DNA of 64,000 bases from Setophaga petechia (taxonomy: Eukaryota; Chordata; Aves; Passeriformes; Parulidae), in NCBI GenBank assembly GCA_024362935.1, contig JANCRA010000010.1, positions 5,324,501 to 5,388,500 on the forward strand. The letters run 5' to 3'. Below, piece after piece: positions 45,386 through 58,800 of this stretch (positions are counted from its first letter, which is position 1; each line of letters opens with the position of its first letter). Both the position numbers and the translations under genes were made by a program. The notes beneath the pieces are model-generated. The model saw nothing but the letters and a program-made list of their open reading frames with translations, ran no database searches and was not told the origin of the DNA.

Positions 45386-48019
45386 TGTTTCTTGCAATTA
45401 CAGGCACAGAGACGGGAGTTAACTTATCTTTACAAAAGAAACTATTTTAGGAAAAAAATATTCGAAATTTGTAGTACCTCAGTTGCAATCCTATGGAAGG
45501 AAATGTCCAAAGACACAATTTTCTTCACCCATCTTAAGAAACAAAGCTGCTGAACACGTTAAGACCAACATCATGTTTATTTTCTTTGGAATTAGCCAAG
45601 TGGTCTGTACATACAAACTGCAGTTTGTTTGATGCAGGGTTGCATTACAGCCATGCTTATTCTGGGAATTTCACTCCATGGGAACTTCCAGGAGAGGCAC
45701 AGGGAGAAATAAACCTCTCACACGGGTAAATGAAACCTAAGTTTGCACCGGTTTGGTCATCAGCAAGTTTGTATTTTATTAATGAATCCAGATCTGCACT
45801 AACATGTTAAATTAATGGTTTGAATGCATGTTTTCTTTTTTTTCCCTGACTCTGATTTGAACAAGTATGACAAAAACTCCCTTAGGAACACTTAACTTGG
45901 AACTTGGCCTTCATGCTGCTGCTGAATTTGCATCATAATATGGATGTGCTTGGACACAAGCAAAGCAAAGCAGGAGTGTAAATTAATAAAAGAGCACAGG
46001 GCCATAATTACAGGTCACACCGAGCCTGACAGAATTACAGAGATTTTCCACTGGGGAAGGAGCCCTGTGTCCTCTGCCCCAGACAGAGACTTGCCATGAA
46101 TGAGCCATCCCTGGTGAAGCCCTGGAAGTTCCTCCAGGCACCACCAGCCTTGCTCCCCTCCCAGAGGGAATTCTCTGACAGACCTTTCCCTGGTGTGTTA
46201 CTTCTGTTATTCAGATCTGGCTTAATTGTCTTTTTTTTCCCCCTGTTTCCTTCCTTTCTTACTTGAATTAGGAATTTCCTGAGTGTTTGGAAAGTCTGCC
46301 TTGCAATAGCTGCAGACACAAATAACACCTTCCTACTAGATTTGAAATTCTTAACAAAGCTGAAATTCAAAATATAACCAAGTTCCTCAACATCAAGGCT
46401 GGGAAAAGAAACCAAAAGCTGTTGCTCCCGAAGATCACCCATCAACCCAGTGGCCAACAAACTTGCTCAACTCAAACCTTACAAAAACAAGTTTTATACA
46501 TTCCTGGGATTTTTCCTTTATAGACACACTTCTCATACAGGTGAGCTTTACACTTTTAAGCAAATGTGGTGACCAGAACTGTGTATATCAAGTCTTCACA
46601 TTGGTGAATTTTCGTTAGGACTCCAGCTGTAAGTCACTTATAAATAAATACAAACGACTGGGAAGTCCAAGGCAAACAGAAGAAAAATTAAGGCCTTTGT
46701 TACAACACAAAGGGTTCTGTTGTAACCTGTGTAAGGTATTTTTATGGCCAGTCTGGGCACAGGATGACTTAGGATTTTGTAAACGTTCCTGGAGAAAAGA
46801 AGGGTTTGGTAATGTTCTGAAGGAGGCAGCAGCATTTATTATTCATTATTGCCATTTCAGCACACTGCTGAGCAGGTGCATTAGCAGCCTGTGGGGCTGT
46901 TTGAAGCCTCCAGCATGGCAGAAATGCTGATTTTTGCTGTGGAACAGTGATGCTGCACAGCTCCTGAAAGGTCTTCAGCCACATTAACAAAGAAAAGTAA
47001 CCATGAATGGAAGAAAATGGTCAGCCTGTCACCCCTCATTTCCAGCTGTGCATTTGTCATGGATCTGAGGATGTTCAATTCAACATGGGGTGATATAAAT
47101 TTTTTTTGAACTATCTGCTGTAAAAGCAGTGACCATTTTGCTGTCATATGCTCCAATTACATTCAAATGTCTCTGGTTAATTTTTCTTAGCTCTTGTATT
47201 CTTTTCAAGGCAAAAAATGATGGCTAATAAAATTCACATTAGGTGTAATTTATTTTAGCTGGCTGAGGATATCCTTTTTCAACATGCAGAAAAAAAATAT
47301 CCAACTGGCTGCAGCTCACCACCACTCCTGGCTGTAGCCAGCCACAACAGGCCACTTTTAGCTGGGAAACAAGAAAAATAAAGTATCACATGAAAAGAAG
47401 CTTCCATCTCCTCTTCAACAAACACTTTTGCATTTCATATTATCTTTAATGTTAATGATCCTTCTATCCTGAAATTTCATAGTGAAAAAAGATCAAATGT
47501 TTTATGCAATTCAGAATAAGGAAATGAGTTCAGGTTAAAATTTTTATTTATGTGCCACTCCTCCCCGTGTTTCTTCAGGAAAAGAAACCCAAAGTGTAAC
47601 AGCAGCAGATTGAAACTGAAATAAATAAACACACTGTCTAGCTGTTATTCCCAGCCAGCTAAAGATCTTTTCTAGATGATTAATCCTTTATTTAATAGCA
47701 ACAATTTAATCAAAAGTTGATTCAAAATAATTAAAATTCCAAGCTCCAGAATAGTTCCTTTCAATATAATCAGCAACTTATGCCAAGAAAAAAGAGCCTG
47801 AGCACTTCAGGCAGGGTGAGGAGACTCAAGGAGGGAAGTGCTACAGGACTCTGCCCCACCAACATCCCCAGAGCCCAGCCCAGCTGGACACTGAGTCACT
47901 GAGCTTTGCTTCACCAAGTGTCCAAGGCCCCAGAACATCAGGGAAATGTGCTCATCTTGCTGTTTCCAGGGTTCTTGCAAGGGTTAAGTCAGGGGTAAGA
48001 AATGTGCCAGACCCTCACC
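45386..48019. other. Intergenic, no supported feature
   Basis: AT-rich DNA. The longest ORF (46035-46460, minus strand, 141 codons) lacks recognisable domains. I see no mobile element. Confidence 0.6.
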
Positions 48020-48397
48020 TGTGGTGGTGTTCACAGGAATCCCAGGATGAGGGAAGAGATGAGGATCTGACTCCATGTTTCAGAAAGCTTGATTTATTAT
48101 TTTACGATATGTATTATATTAAAACTATACTAAAAGAATAGAAGAAAGGATTTCATCAGAAGGCTAAGAATAGAAAAGGAATGATAACAAAGGCTTGTGA
48201 CTGACTGAGACAGTCTGGACAGCTGACTGTGATTGGCCATTAATTAGAAACAACCACACGAGACCCCAATCACAGATCCCACCTGTTGCATTCCACAGCA
48301 GCAGATAACCATTGTTTACATTTTGTTCCTGAGGCCTCTCAGCTTCACAGGAGAAAAAATCCTAAGGAAAGGATTTTCACAAAACATGTCTGTGACA
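48020..48397 (-). mobile_element. Solitary LTR, TGTCACAG family
   Basis: Read on the minus strand it starts TGTCACAGACATGTTTTGTG and ends GTGAACACCACCACA, giving TG...CA termini over 378 bp. It has AAAATAATAAATCAAGC near the 3' end as poly(A) region and ATGGAGTCAGATCC beyond it. Flanks are ctcacc on the left and ctcccc on the right, a 6-bp target-site duplication with one mismatch. No retroviral genes adjoin it, so it is a solitary LTR left by recombination. Confidence 0.9.
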
Positions 48398-49095
48398 CTC
48401 CCCAGTGAGTCAGGGCAGCAGTGCTGCTGCCAGGAGCAGGGCACAGTGGAGTTTCCTCCTGGCTCCTGCCACAGGCACTTGTCCAGACCAGCATTTCCCA
48501 CTTATGGTGCTCCTCTCCTTTTCTCTCCACAAATGAATTCTGTCATGCAGTTGCTGTCCTTACCAGCCCCAAAGCAGGAATCCTGCAGGCACAGTGTGCT
48601 GCTCCAGCCCCAGGCCAGCTCCCTGTGAGCCCCTCAGGCCATCTCCAGCCAGGTGTGCCCACCCTGGGAGTCACAGGGAACATCCTCTGCCTCCTGTGTT
48701 TGCTCAGCTTGCAGCCACAGGATCCTGGGCATGGCTGTGAATGGAGCAGGGCTGTCAGCTGAGCTCATCTACCAGGACAGTGAAAGGTTCTGCTGTTCCC
48801 CTGCCAGCACAGTGGAACCATCCCTGTGCCCCGGGGCTGCCCGCAGTGCCCACCCTTGCCCATGGAATCTGTCAGTGCAGCAGGGAGATGGATGAGCACT
48901 CCCCAGCTATGTGGCACCTACTTGAAGTCTCACTGTGTTTACTGCAGTTCAAATGCCCAGCAGTCTTTCTGCACAGCAAAACCAACCAAACCATGCTCCC
49001 AATCAGCTGTGTCCTCAGCACATTTCTATTTCCTGTACCACCTCACTCCCTCAAAGCAAGGAGACTTTGAGATCCTTTGGGAATAACCTCCCCAA
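48398..49095. other. Intergenic, no supported feature
   Basis: A moderately GC-rich stretch with overlapping ORFs of 80-113 codons in several plus-strand frames, which reflects composition rather than coding. Nothing recognised. Confidence 0.55.
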
Positions 49096-49707
49096 TGTAA
49101 AAAATGCATATTTTCAGATTGGCTTTTTGCAAATATTAAAGTGAATATTAGATGTGTTGTGTTAGAAAGTAATGCTGTATTAATTCTCTTAAGTAGTGTG
49201 TTAAATATAGTTTTAGGTCATAAAAAATGTTAAAATAAAAACTATGCTATGTAGGATACTTGTTTTAAAGAAAGGACTCATGGCAAGATAGCAGCCACAG
49301 GACACCTGAATCTTTCAGAGAAAAAGAATTTATTGCCCTCTTATCAGAAGAAATGAACTTCTTCCCACCTCAAAGGTGCTGTTAAGATTCAGAGGAAGAA
49401 GCTGACAACGACCAGACAGAATCCTGTGTTTGAATGGAATTTATGCATCATGTATGAAGTGTATGAATATGCAACAGGTTATTGTTTTTAAGGATTAATC
49501 CTCTGTTGACGTGGATCCTTTTTTGGGCTCGTGCTGCCCAGAAAAGGTACCCAGACATCTGTAATTCTTTGGTTCTATTGTCTCATACTGTCCTAATTCA
49601 AATTGTCCAAATTATTCTTACTCTAATTGTATTACTACTTTTATAACCATTTTATTACTATTAAACTTTTAAAATGAAAAAAACCCAAGTGATTGGCGTT
49701 ATTCACA
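49096..49707 (+). mobile_element. Solitary LTR, TGTAAAAAATGC family
   Basis: It starts TGTAAAAAATGCATATTTTC and ends GGCGTTATTCACA. The TG...CA termini are 612 bp apart, and the flanks ccaa on each side suggest a 4-bp target-site duplication. A second, truncated copy of the 5' end occurs at 54073-54150, which confirms a dispersed family. No internal retroviral sequence adjoins it. Confidence 0.8.
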
Positions 49708-52700
49708 CCAAGTTCACCCTGGATTTCCCCACACCCTGACTCCATCAGGCTTGTGCAATGCCTCCAGAGCTCTTGTATTAGATCTGCTGAACAGCCAGTC
49801 TTTATCTCATCTCACCGAGGGTTTTATAACCTCTCCTGCATTCCAGGTTGTCTCTTCTCTGAGCTGAAGGTTTCTGCAATAATCATTTCTTTCTCACACT
49901 GGTCGGCCATGGGATCCACACAGAATTGTTGCATCTCCTCTTGCAGCCTCTCTAATCAGTTTCTCTCTGTGTCACCGATGCTATCTGAGCATTCATTATC
50001 TACAAATGTAATCTTTGTGTTTTGGCTTGTAAAAGTACAGGTGACTTGTACCTGAAAATGTCTTGTTCCTAGGAAGGTCATCTTTTGTAACTGAGATCAC
50101 TCCATTCCAACCAAGAGTTACTTGGTTGGTAAATTAGTTTTACCTGCCTAGTTTTAATTGATCCATGGATCAATTGCAATAAATAAATGCTTCCCTTTTT
50201 TTTTTAACTGTCTCCAAGAAAATGCAAGTAAATGCAATTCTAAATAGAGAGAATTTTGGTTCGGTATTGGGAAGGAAGGAATATTTCAAATGTTGCATGC
50301 TTGCCAGGTGAAAAACTTCTTGTTGTTAACTGAATGGAGGTGCTCAGTTGGATTTACCATCTTCTATGTAACAGCATAAAATGGGATCCAGCAGTATGTA
50401 AGCAAGCAAAAAGGACTTGTTTCTGAATGGGATAAAAATCCAGCAAAGAAAATAAGATTACAACTCTCAGGTACTCCTTATCAATAGCCAATATAGACAG
50501 AAAACCCATTTATAATGATTTGAGAAGCCAGAGGAGGAATTGGAAGGGAGGGCAACACTTCCCTGTCACACTGCAGTCCTAGAGTCACATCACCCCAGCC
50601 TCAGCTGCTGGAAGAAATGCAGTGCTGAGCAGAGTTCCAGCTGAAATCCACCCCTGGAAACAGCAGCCACTGAAGGCAGCTTTCCAGCAGGCTTGTGCCT
50701 GGCTGTTGACTGAATTATTTTCAATGTTTTTATCACAAATGTTTCTGCATCACCAGTTCATCCCTCTCTGATGACTGTCTGAAAACTGACAGAGAAGAGA
50801 AGCTTTAACTGGGAGGTAAATCTGGGGCTTTCTTTTTGTGTTCTTTGATGCACAGGTTGAGCTCATACTGCATTCTTTAATGCAGCACCAGGCTGTGTAT
50901 TTCCCTGTACAGAAAAATGACTGATGTGTCCTACCTTTGAGATCTCTACACTTGGCTCCATAAATTATGATAAGGGACAGATGAAAAGACACATGGAGCA
51001 GCATGATCCCTAAGAGACAAAGCTAGGAAAGAAAAAGAATCAATAATACATATTTCAAAACATCTGCACAAGTGTTATTATCCTGTAGCTTGTGTAAAAG
51101 CACTTCCAGTGTTCAGCTTTAGAGCACACACAGGAAGGTGCCATCCCTTCTGAAACCTGCTTTTTCCATGGATTATTCCATTATTTAGTCCTGATCCATC
51201 TACACCAGCACTCAGTACCAGAGCAGCTGCATGAGCACAGGGACACCACACACAGGAGTAAAGAAACTTTCAAAGTGGGTCTCACAAATACCAAGGAAAT
51301 GCTGGATTAAAAGATTCTTTTATGCTGCTTACATCAGTTTTCCTGCATCCCTATTTCATTGACACGTTATGAGAAAAGACAAATCATACTTCCAAACCTG
51401 CTTCAATCCGTTTTGGAGATAAGAAAAGCCCAGTTGCACATTTCAGACCATCAAGAAATTCTCTCTGTGCACAAGAGAACACATTTTTTCCCCCTCCTGT
51501 AACCAATTACTACAAAATCCAGCAAGTATCAGATATCCACCTAAGAACAACAACATGAGAGAGCAGGGTAAGGCTACCAGAACATCAGACAGCCTCACAC
51601 AGAGGTTTGATGTTTCCCATTTTTGTTCAGAGAGGAGAAATGAGTCAGGCACACTTGACTCTGGTTTGCCTTTGCATCTCAGACATGTACTATTTAATTA
51701 TCATTAAAATCATGCAAGCATGAAAGAATCCATAAGCATGCATGGATTATTTCTTTGCTAACACTTACATGAGGAAAGTTGGTCCTAAAGGGCTTGGAAA
51801 AATAAAGCCAGAGATTTACTCTGCCTTTGCCATTCACACAATTCAAGTGTTGCTGTGTTCTGATCCCTTTACAGGCCAGGATTCAGCACATCAATCAAAA
51901 TTCTATTCATTACCAAAAAAACCCACTGAGTTGGACACTAACAAAATAAGATTTCCTTTTAGTACTGATTTTACTCATTGATTATTGGGGAGTACACTTG
52001 ATTACTGATTATTTTGGGGTACACTTGAAGAGGAAGCTTAGAAGTAAATTCCCCCCTTCCAGGGCTCTCTTGAGGGATAACTGCCTAAATGTGTGCCATT
52101 GTGGGGGTACAAATCCAGCCTTAAAAAGCTGAAGCAAGCCTTCTCATAGTGATCAGAAGGGATTCCTCACATCTCTGATTTCTGGAAATCATTTCTTGAG
52201 TTCACAATACTCCATTTGCTTTAGCATCCTCCTGCTCCAGCCTTCTCCTTTCCCTTCTGTTCCTAAAGACCCCATTTCTCCCCTTTCCTCCACATCTCTC
52301 CTTGTCCCCCTTACAGCTCCTACACACAAACCCTTCTCTCAGTGGGACTGTAAGAGAGGGTGATCATCAGAACAAGAAACAGCTTCCCCTTCCCACTGTT
52401 TGGATGTGAGGACCAAAAATAATCACAAGCCAGCCAAGTTTAAGCTAGAAACACATCACTGGTGAGAGCAGGGCCCCTTCCAGCTGGTGTCTGCACACAT
52501 CTGCTTCCTACCATTTGTCCCCTCACATCCCCCCAACTTGCACATTGTTATGCTAAATGTTCCCATTCGTTTATGGATCTGTCATCACAAATGTGGCTCA
52601 TCCCCGATGCAATCTGTCCCCACCTCTCTTCTGGGCTCTGTGTTTACACTACTGTCTCTGAACTGGTCTAAATTTAGCCCCCACTGTGTTCTGCTGTTTT

Positions 52701-53138
52701 GTGATTTAACACAGCTGATATTTCATACAGGAAACAACAGAAACATTTAACAACATTTACCAAAAACATGGAACTATTCTAAAGCTGCTGACGTATCACC
52801 CATTTTCCCTCAGTTCCTTAGGCCAGGAAAGCTCAGCAGTGTTGCAGCATAACCCTGTGCAAGGCAGGTCTGCACTGGTGCCAGGGCAGCCTCACAGCAG
52901 CACTTTGGACCTGGCTCAGCTCTGCCAGGGCCAGGCAGAGCAGCAGGAGCTGTGTCTGCACTTGTCAGGACTGAGCCTGGCCTGTGCTCCTGCAGCTCTC
53001 CAGCCTCTGCAGAGCCCTCTGAAATTCCCTGGGCTTTGGGATGGTTTTGACAGGAGGTGAGGCCTTGTCCCTGTGTCTGTCAGCCTGTGAAACAAACACC
53101 ACTGCAGAGCTCTACTTTGTCAAAGAATATACAAACAA
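49708..53138. other. Intergenic, no supported feature
   Basis: AT-rich DNA. The 120-codon ORF at 49693-50055 begins inside the LTR end and has no recognisable content. I see no exon with paired splice sites that I can defend. Confidence 0.6.
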
Positions 53139-53498
53139 CTTCTGCTAGACCTTTTTTTTTTCTCTTTTTAGAAACAAATCCAGACTTACATTACATTCCC
53201 AATCCCTCATGTTCTACTTCAACATATTTTGTATTGTCCTACATTCAAGAAAATAAAGACTAACAAAAGAGCTTAATTCTACAATAGTATAGCAAGAAAG
53301 GGAAAAAGTTAGAAAACACTTCTGCTAGACTTTCTTTTTCTCTTTTTAGAAATAAACCCATACTTACAATTCATTTCCAATCCCCCAGGTTCTACTTCAA
53401 CATATTTTGTATTGCTCTCACATTCAGGAATTACAAGAACTAACAAAAGAAAGAGCTGAATTGTGCAGTAGTATAGCAGGAAAGGAAAAAAGTTAGAG
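53139..53498. repeat. Diverged 180-bp tandem duplication
   Basis: Copy 1 starts at 53139 and copy 2 at 53319, both with cttctgctagac, then tctctttttagaaa, ttctacttcaacatatttt, actaacaaaag and agtatagca. Several substitutions and small indels separate them, so the duplication is old. Confidence 0.92.
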
Positions 53499-54072
53499 GT
53501 CTACATTTAAGCACTTTCAGCTTTTCTGGAAAACTTCTTTAAACCAAAATCCTTGCACAAATGATGAGTGTAGGTGAGTGTATTCTAGACAGTTGATGAT
53601 GGCCTATCCATTACTATTAGAATTACAGAAGAGATCTAGGCAAACCAATCTCTGGAGCAATCTCAAATTCTGTTTATCTCTAAACTGCTGCTCTGCTTTG
53701 CCTTCATAAATAAAGCAGGCAAGCCCAAGCCAAGCTGGATGTTTCAGCCATGGGAGCAGAAGCTCTGCAGAGTGTCCCTGGCGTACAGAGCAGTCTGCAT
53801 GTCCCGGGACTCACAGGGGCAGAGGGAGCAGAAGCTGCCCCAGCCCTTCCCATCCAGGTTGTGCCCGGTGCTGCGGGCAGGGCAGGGCTGGGACAGCACT
53901 GGCAGCTCCTGCCGGGGCAGGGTTTGTCCATCTGTCCATCCACACACAGCAAACCCCTCCCCTCTCAGCAGGCACCACGTGTGCCACAGCTCAGCCTCAG
54001 GTCAGAATGCACTCCTCCTTCTGTAACACAACAAAAGAACAACACATCCTTGCATTTTAGAAGGTGGCTTGT
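53499..54072. other. Intergenic, no supported feature
   Basis: It includes a GC-richer patch (about 53740-54000) with open frames on both strands but no recognisable protein. Confidence 0.55.
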
Positions 54073-54150
54073 GTAAAAAATGCGTATTTTATGATTAGTT
54101 TTTCGCAAATGTTAAAGTGAATATTATATGTGTTATGTTAGAAAGCATCA
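54073..54150 (+). mobile_element. Truncated 5' fragment of the TGTAAAAAATGC LTR
   Basis: The fragment tgtaaaaaatgcgtatttta, followed by gcaaatgttaaagtgaatat and gtgttatgttagaaag, matches the start of the LTR at 49096 with several substitutions. Similarity stops after about 80 bp. Confidence 0.85.
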
Positions 54151-56751
54151 AATTCAGTGTATTGTAAGAAATCAGAATCCCCCATTTCCAGGTGTTCTGG
54201 ACTGGACAGCAAAGTATGGAGTGTTCAGAGACTGACAGTCAGTTGTTCCCATCTCTGCACCCTGTGTTCAAACACTGGGTCTACAGTAAAAGTCATAAAA
54301 ATCTCCCCTGAGTGTGTCTCTCTCTTCACTAAGGAGGAGATGTACATGACTGAACACAGCCCCAGGAATCTAGAATTAATGAATATGTTACAGTCACATT
54401 TTAAGGACATGCACATAAATAACAGGCTGGCCTAACTGATATTTATTCAGAGCTGCTGCCATAATAGGAAACCAAGTTAATGAAAACCATCAGCAACTAT
54501 AGCTAACAGGGGAAGGGGAACAGATAAATACAAAACACACACAACTGTTACTGCAAACTTTCACTGTGACAAAGAGAAGCACTACTTTCCCAGCCTACAT
54601 TGGCAGCCTGGAACATTTTGACGTGGATTAATTTACCCATCACTAAAAATCAAATTAATTTGCTCAGCTGTTAGTAGTTTGATCAAAATGTTACCAAAAC
54701 CCTGTTAATAGATCAATTCAGGAGGGCCCTGTAGCTCCCTGGTTCAGTAACAAAAGCCAGAATTCCAGTTTGGTTAGAAACTGGAGTTTTGTGAGGCAAT
54801 TTATATTACCAGTGTTGCCTCACATGATATTTGTGACCCTTAAACGTCTCCCTTAGCCTCCCCAGGCACCAGCTGGAAGGCATAGAGGAGGATATTTCTA
54901 AGGAGGAAACACTTGTTCCAAGCTGGGATCTCTGAATGATTATTTGTGAAAGGCTTTTTTTTAAAAATAGGTTTGGATTAAAGCTATTCTCACTTTTTAG
55001 TCCATTCCAATGGACCTATGAAACAAGTTTGAAAAATGCACTCAGAATTACAATGCAGTAATTTGTAACAGAGCTAAAAGAGATTCACAGGTGACAAAAG
55101 GAGGGGGAAATAGGGAAAACACAAGTTCCCTGCTGGAGAACTATTTCTAAGATATTTTCCCTCACTGATCAGGGGACAGACCTTGTTACTGCAGAGCAGG
55201 AACCTGCTTCCTAGAACAGCCACTATAAAGATGACATCACATTAATTAACCTTTTTTTTCATTCCCCTGCATGAGTGACATTACAGTGGAAAGTCTAAGA
55301 TAATGTGCTCATTAACTTTTCCATTCTTTGAAGCAGTAAACTGAAACACTCAAGCAGAAGTACTTGAAACAAGCTCCACTTGTCTCATTTTTTCCTGGAT
55401 TATCTGCTCAGCATAAGAGACAACTTGTTTCTCATGCATGAAGCAACAATTCCACAGCAAATACTAACCTGAAACGTTCTCTCCTGTACCTGTTTCACCC
55501 TAAAGTGGCTCATTCAATCACAGGGGGCTTTTAAGCAGATAGTGGAGCTGCAGCCATGACTAAGTGACAATAATGAGACCAGACAGTTTAAAACCTTGAT
55601 ATTGTTTCTGCCTCATACCCAAGCTGACACCCCACTGAGATCCTTCCACATTTGCCTCCCTTTATGATACTGCAAAAGGCACAGCTCATCAGAAACAACA
55701 ACATTAATGAGATTTCTATTGGGATTGCAGTACCTTTTTTCTATTGGGACCATTTGGACACTGCTATTTGCCAAATTATTCCTCTCCTAATTAATTCTGC
55801 TGGCAGTTGCAGATCTTCAGTTACGTAAATACTCTCCTGTGTTTGTTCAATTAAGTGGAAAGATTCCTGTAACCTAATATGTTAACATTAGGATAAAACA
55901 GCTGCATAACCTCCACCCAATACAGATAATCCTGGAGTTCTCCAAAGGAAAAGCCTCTCAAAGCTCCTTAGACCTCTTAATTTTTTCCCCTGTAGTTTCT
56001 CATCATTTTCAAAAGTACATTCCAAATATTATTTTTCCATTCTTCAGACCTGGTAAAAGATATTACACTACCAGTGAGTAAAAAATTGCATTTCTTTGGA
56101 AAGCTACATGGCAAAGAGCTTTACTAAACTTTACTACATAAATTATACCACTTAAATCTTTAAAGGTTTAAGGAAGAAGAGTTCAGCACTTTGCTACAAT
56201 ATCCATCACCCACACACAGAGCTGGGGATGACAACAAAAGGTCTGGTGTATTTTGTCTTCCTGGCTTCTATTCCAGTGGGGACAGACAGAACTCATTCAC
56301 CCAATTCTTTGGAGGAGCCAGTGTCAGTCCTGTCTCAGCAAATGGGACCAAAATCCACTAAAATCCACAGAAAAAAATTGGAATTTTCCCAGCAGGAAAA
56401 ATAATTTAATTGTGTAAAAGGACAAACTCTCTACAAGTGCCCACGTGGCCCATGTCAGTGTTCCCTGACTGTCCCAGCTCCTCCTGTGCTGACAGGCCAC
56501 TTCCCATGCCAAGCTTTCCTACCCAGACAACCCTCCCCACCTCCAACCTCAAGCTACTTCAGACTGGCACCTTTTTAAACAATCACAAATAATGCAGAAG
56601 AACATCCTCAGTATATCCACGTCAGTCTTTCTGTGCTTTCCAGTGTCTGCACAGCAGCCTGTTTGCTTTGGTTTATGACCAGTGATTTACACTGAAAATT
56701 GCCTTGCAGGGCATGAAGGACATGCCAGCAGGTAAACACTTAGCACTACAG
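54151..56751. other. Intergenic, no supported feature
   Basis: AT-rich, with many TAAT/ATTA-containing stretches and no recognised repeat or exon. It could hold conserved regulatory DNA, but sequence alone does not show this. Confidence 0.5.
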
Positions 56752-56917
56752 GCAGAATTAGCTTTTAGGAAATGACAATCTCAAATTTAGGGACGTGTTT
56801 AGGACAGCCAGAGTTGCACAGAGTGTCTCGGGGGGCAGAATTTGCTTTTAGGAAATGACAATCTCAAATTTAGGAATGTGTTTAGGACAGCCAGAATTGC
56901 ACAGAGTGTCTCAGGAG
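56752..56917. repeat. 83-bp tandem duplication
   Basis: The unit containing gcttttaggaaatgacaatc, atttagg, tgtttaggacagccag and ttgcacagagtgtctc occurs twice (starts 56761 and 56844, period 83 bp) with a few differences. Confidence 0.93.
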
Positions 56918-58398
56918 GCCAGCTGGTGGCTGCAATTCAGTTATGCCATGGATTTGGTATCTAAATGTTCTTATCAGGAAAGTCTGCCATTTCAGCAAGG
57001 TAAAAGTGGAACAAGTGTTTTAACTCCAGTGGATTTTGACAGCTCTCATTATTACTGCACTTCTAAAACAAACACCTCGGGGCACATGACAGGCTGCTCA
57101 CAATGTCTGCATTGGCTCTCCCTTATCACAGACTTATTTAAGTTTCCAGTTGGAAGCCATCAGCTTGGAGAGAGCTGGTTTGGGGGTATTTTAATGAGCT
57201 GCTGACTTGGAACCCAATTCTAATACTCAGAAGGAGCAACAGCTGGTAAGTACCAGCCTTCAAGGCTACATGACACACATTACTTTTTCAGACTATAAAC
57301 AGGATTATTGAGTGTTACAAAACAGAATTAGACTTTTCATTCTCTGGGACTGTAAAATTATTCCAGTGTGGATTAGCTCTAGGTTTTTCAAACATTACCA
57401 ATGTTATCAATTCTGTTCAATGCAAGAAGTTCCAGCTGTCTCAGTTAAGACAGCAATTAATAAAAACTCATGCCAATTAACCAAAGAGCTTCACAAGATA
57501 AAGATGACACTGACTTCTTTCCAAAAGACACATGCCAGTTAATGCAAAACTCCTGTTTAATTGTTCAGCAATGAAGTGCCTCCTATGACTTGGCATTCCT
57601 GCTTACTTGGAGTTGTACAAAGAGAACTACTCCACAGTAGGTTTGGCATGGATTTGACATTAGTAAATAATATACGTTAAATATTGAATAGGGATGCAGC
57701 AGATTGTACTCACATTCACAAAAAGAAAGCCTTGGATTTTTATCTCAATAGTTAAGAAGTTATGTGGTAGGAGAAGGATCAGAATCCTTACAACCAGATG
57801 GCAGTGAAAAAATATGGTGTTGGTTCAGATGGTTCAGAATGGCCTTTGGTCTGTCCTCACCACAAAGATGCAACCTTGGTTCCTAAATCCAGGTGTAGAC
57901 ACTTCTTTCTCCCACACCTAATCTAATCCCTGGTATTCAGGACAACAGGAGAACTTCTCTGTAGAGTTCCTTTGCACATCTCTTAACTTCTGCAACCACA
58001 TTTTTCTTTCCAGTTCCTCAAGTTTGGAACACAGCAGGTTTCCAGTGCAGTGCAGAGCACAGGCCTGGTGCTCTACATGCCAACTTCAGCCTTCCCCCAG
58101 AACACAAACCCCCTCTTGAACCTCTTCCCTTCACCCACATCAGCACACAATCCTCCAAACACATTTCAGCAGGAATGACAAAACTCAAACTCAGCTGGAA
58201 ATTTTAAATTAGAAGGCTTATGACAAACACCTGTACACTGTATTAAAATATGCACCTTTCTTGGCAGCCTCATCTATGTGCCTGAGATAATCTGGCTGGT
58301 GTACATCTAAATAAATACTGTACACCAGTCTGACTGGAGTACATCTAAATAAAATGAGCTCAACTTGGATTTGATCTCAACTATTACTTAACTTTTAA
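56918..58398. other. Intergenic, no supported feature
   Basis: It contains a small 38-bp tandem duplication (gtacatctaaataaa at 58301 and 58339). Nothing else recognised. Confidence 0.55.
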
Positions 58399-58800
58399 GT
58401 GACACAGACCCATAGAATGGGCTGGGTTGGGAAGGAGTTTAAATACTGTCCAGTGCCACCCCAGTGCCACCCCTGCCATGGGCAGGGACACCTTCCACTA
58501 TCCCAGGTTGCTCCAAGCCCTGTCCAGCCTGGCCTTGGACACTCCCTGGGATGGAGTACTCCCACTCCCAGCTTCTCTGGGCACCCTGTGCCAGGGCCTC
58601 ACCACCCTCATAGGGAAGATTTTTTTTTCTAATATCTAATCTAAAACTCTTCTCTCTCAGTTTGAAGGCATTTCCTCCTTTCCTGTAAATCCAGGCTCTT
58701 GTAAAAAGTCTCTCTCCATCTTTCTTGTGGGTTTCCTTCAGGCCCTGGAAGGCCACATTTCAGTCACCCTGAAGCTTCTCTCCTCCAGGCTGAAGTACAC
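58399..58800 (-). mobile_element. CR1 LINE 3' fragment, inverted
   Basis: On the plus strand it reads agaatgggctgggttgggaa, ccatgggcagggacacctt, ctaatatctaatctaaa and ctcctccaggctgaa, which is the reverse complement of the CR1 3' region. Orientation is opposite to the copies at 28600 and 60165. The ORFs crossing it on both strands are not genes. Confidence 0.93.

Noticed and set aside
46035..46460. 141-codon minus-strand ORF
   Set aside because: Partly protein-like, but without recognised domain, splice partners or poly(A) signal in place; left as unsupported.
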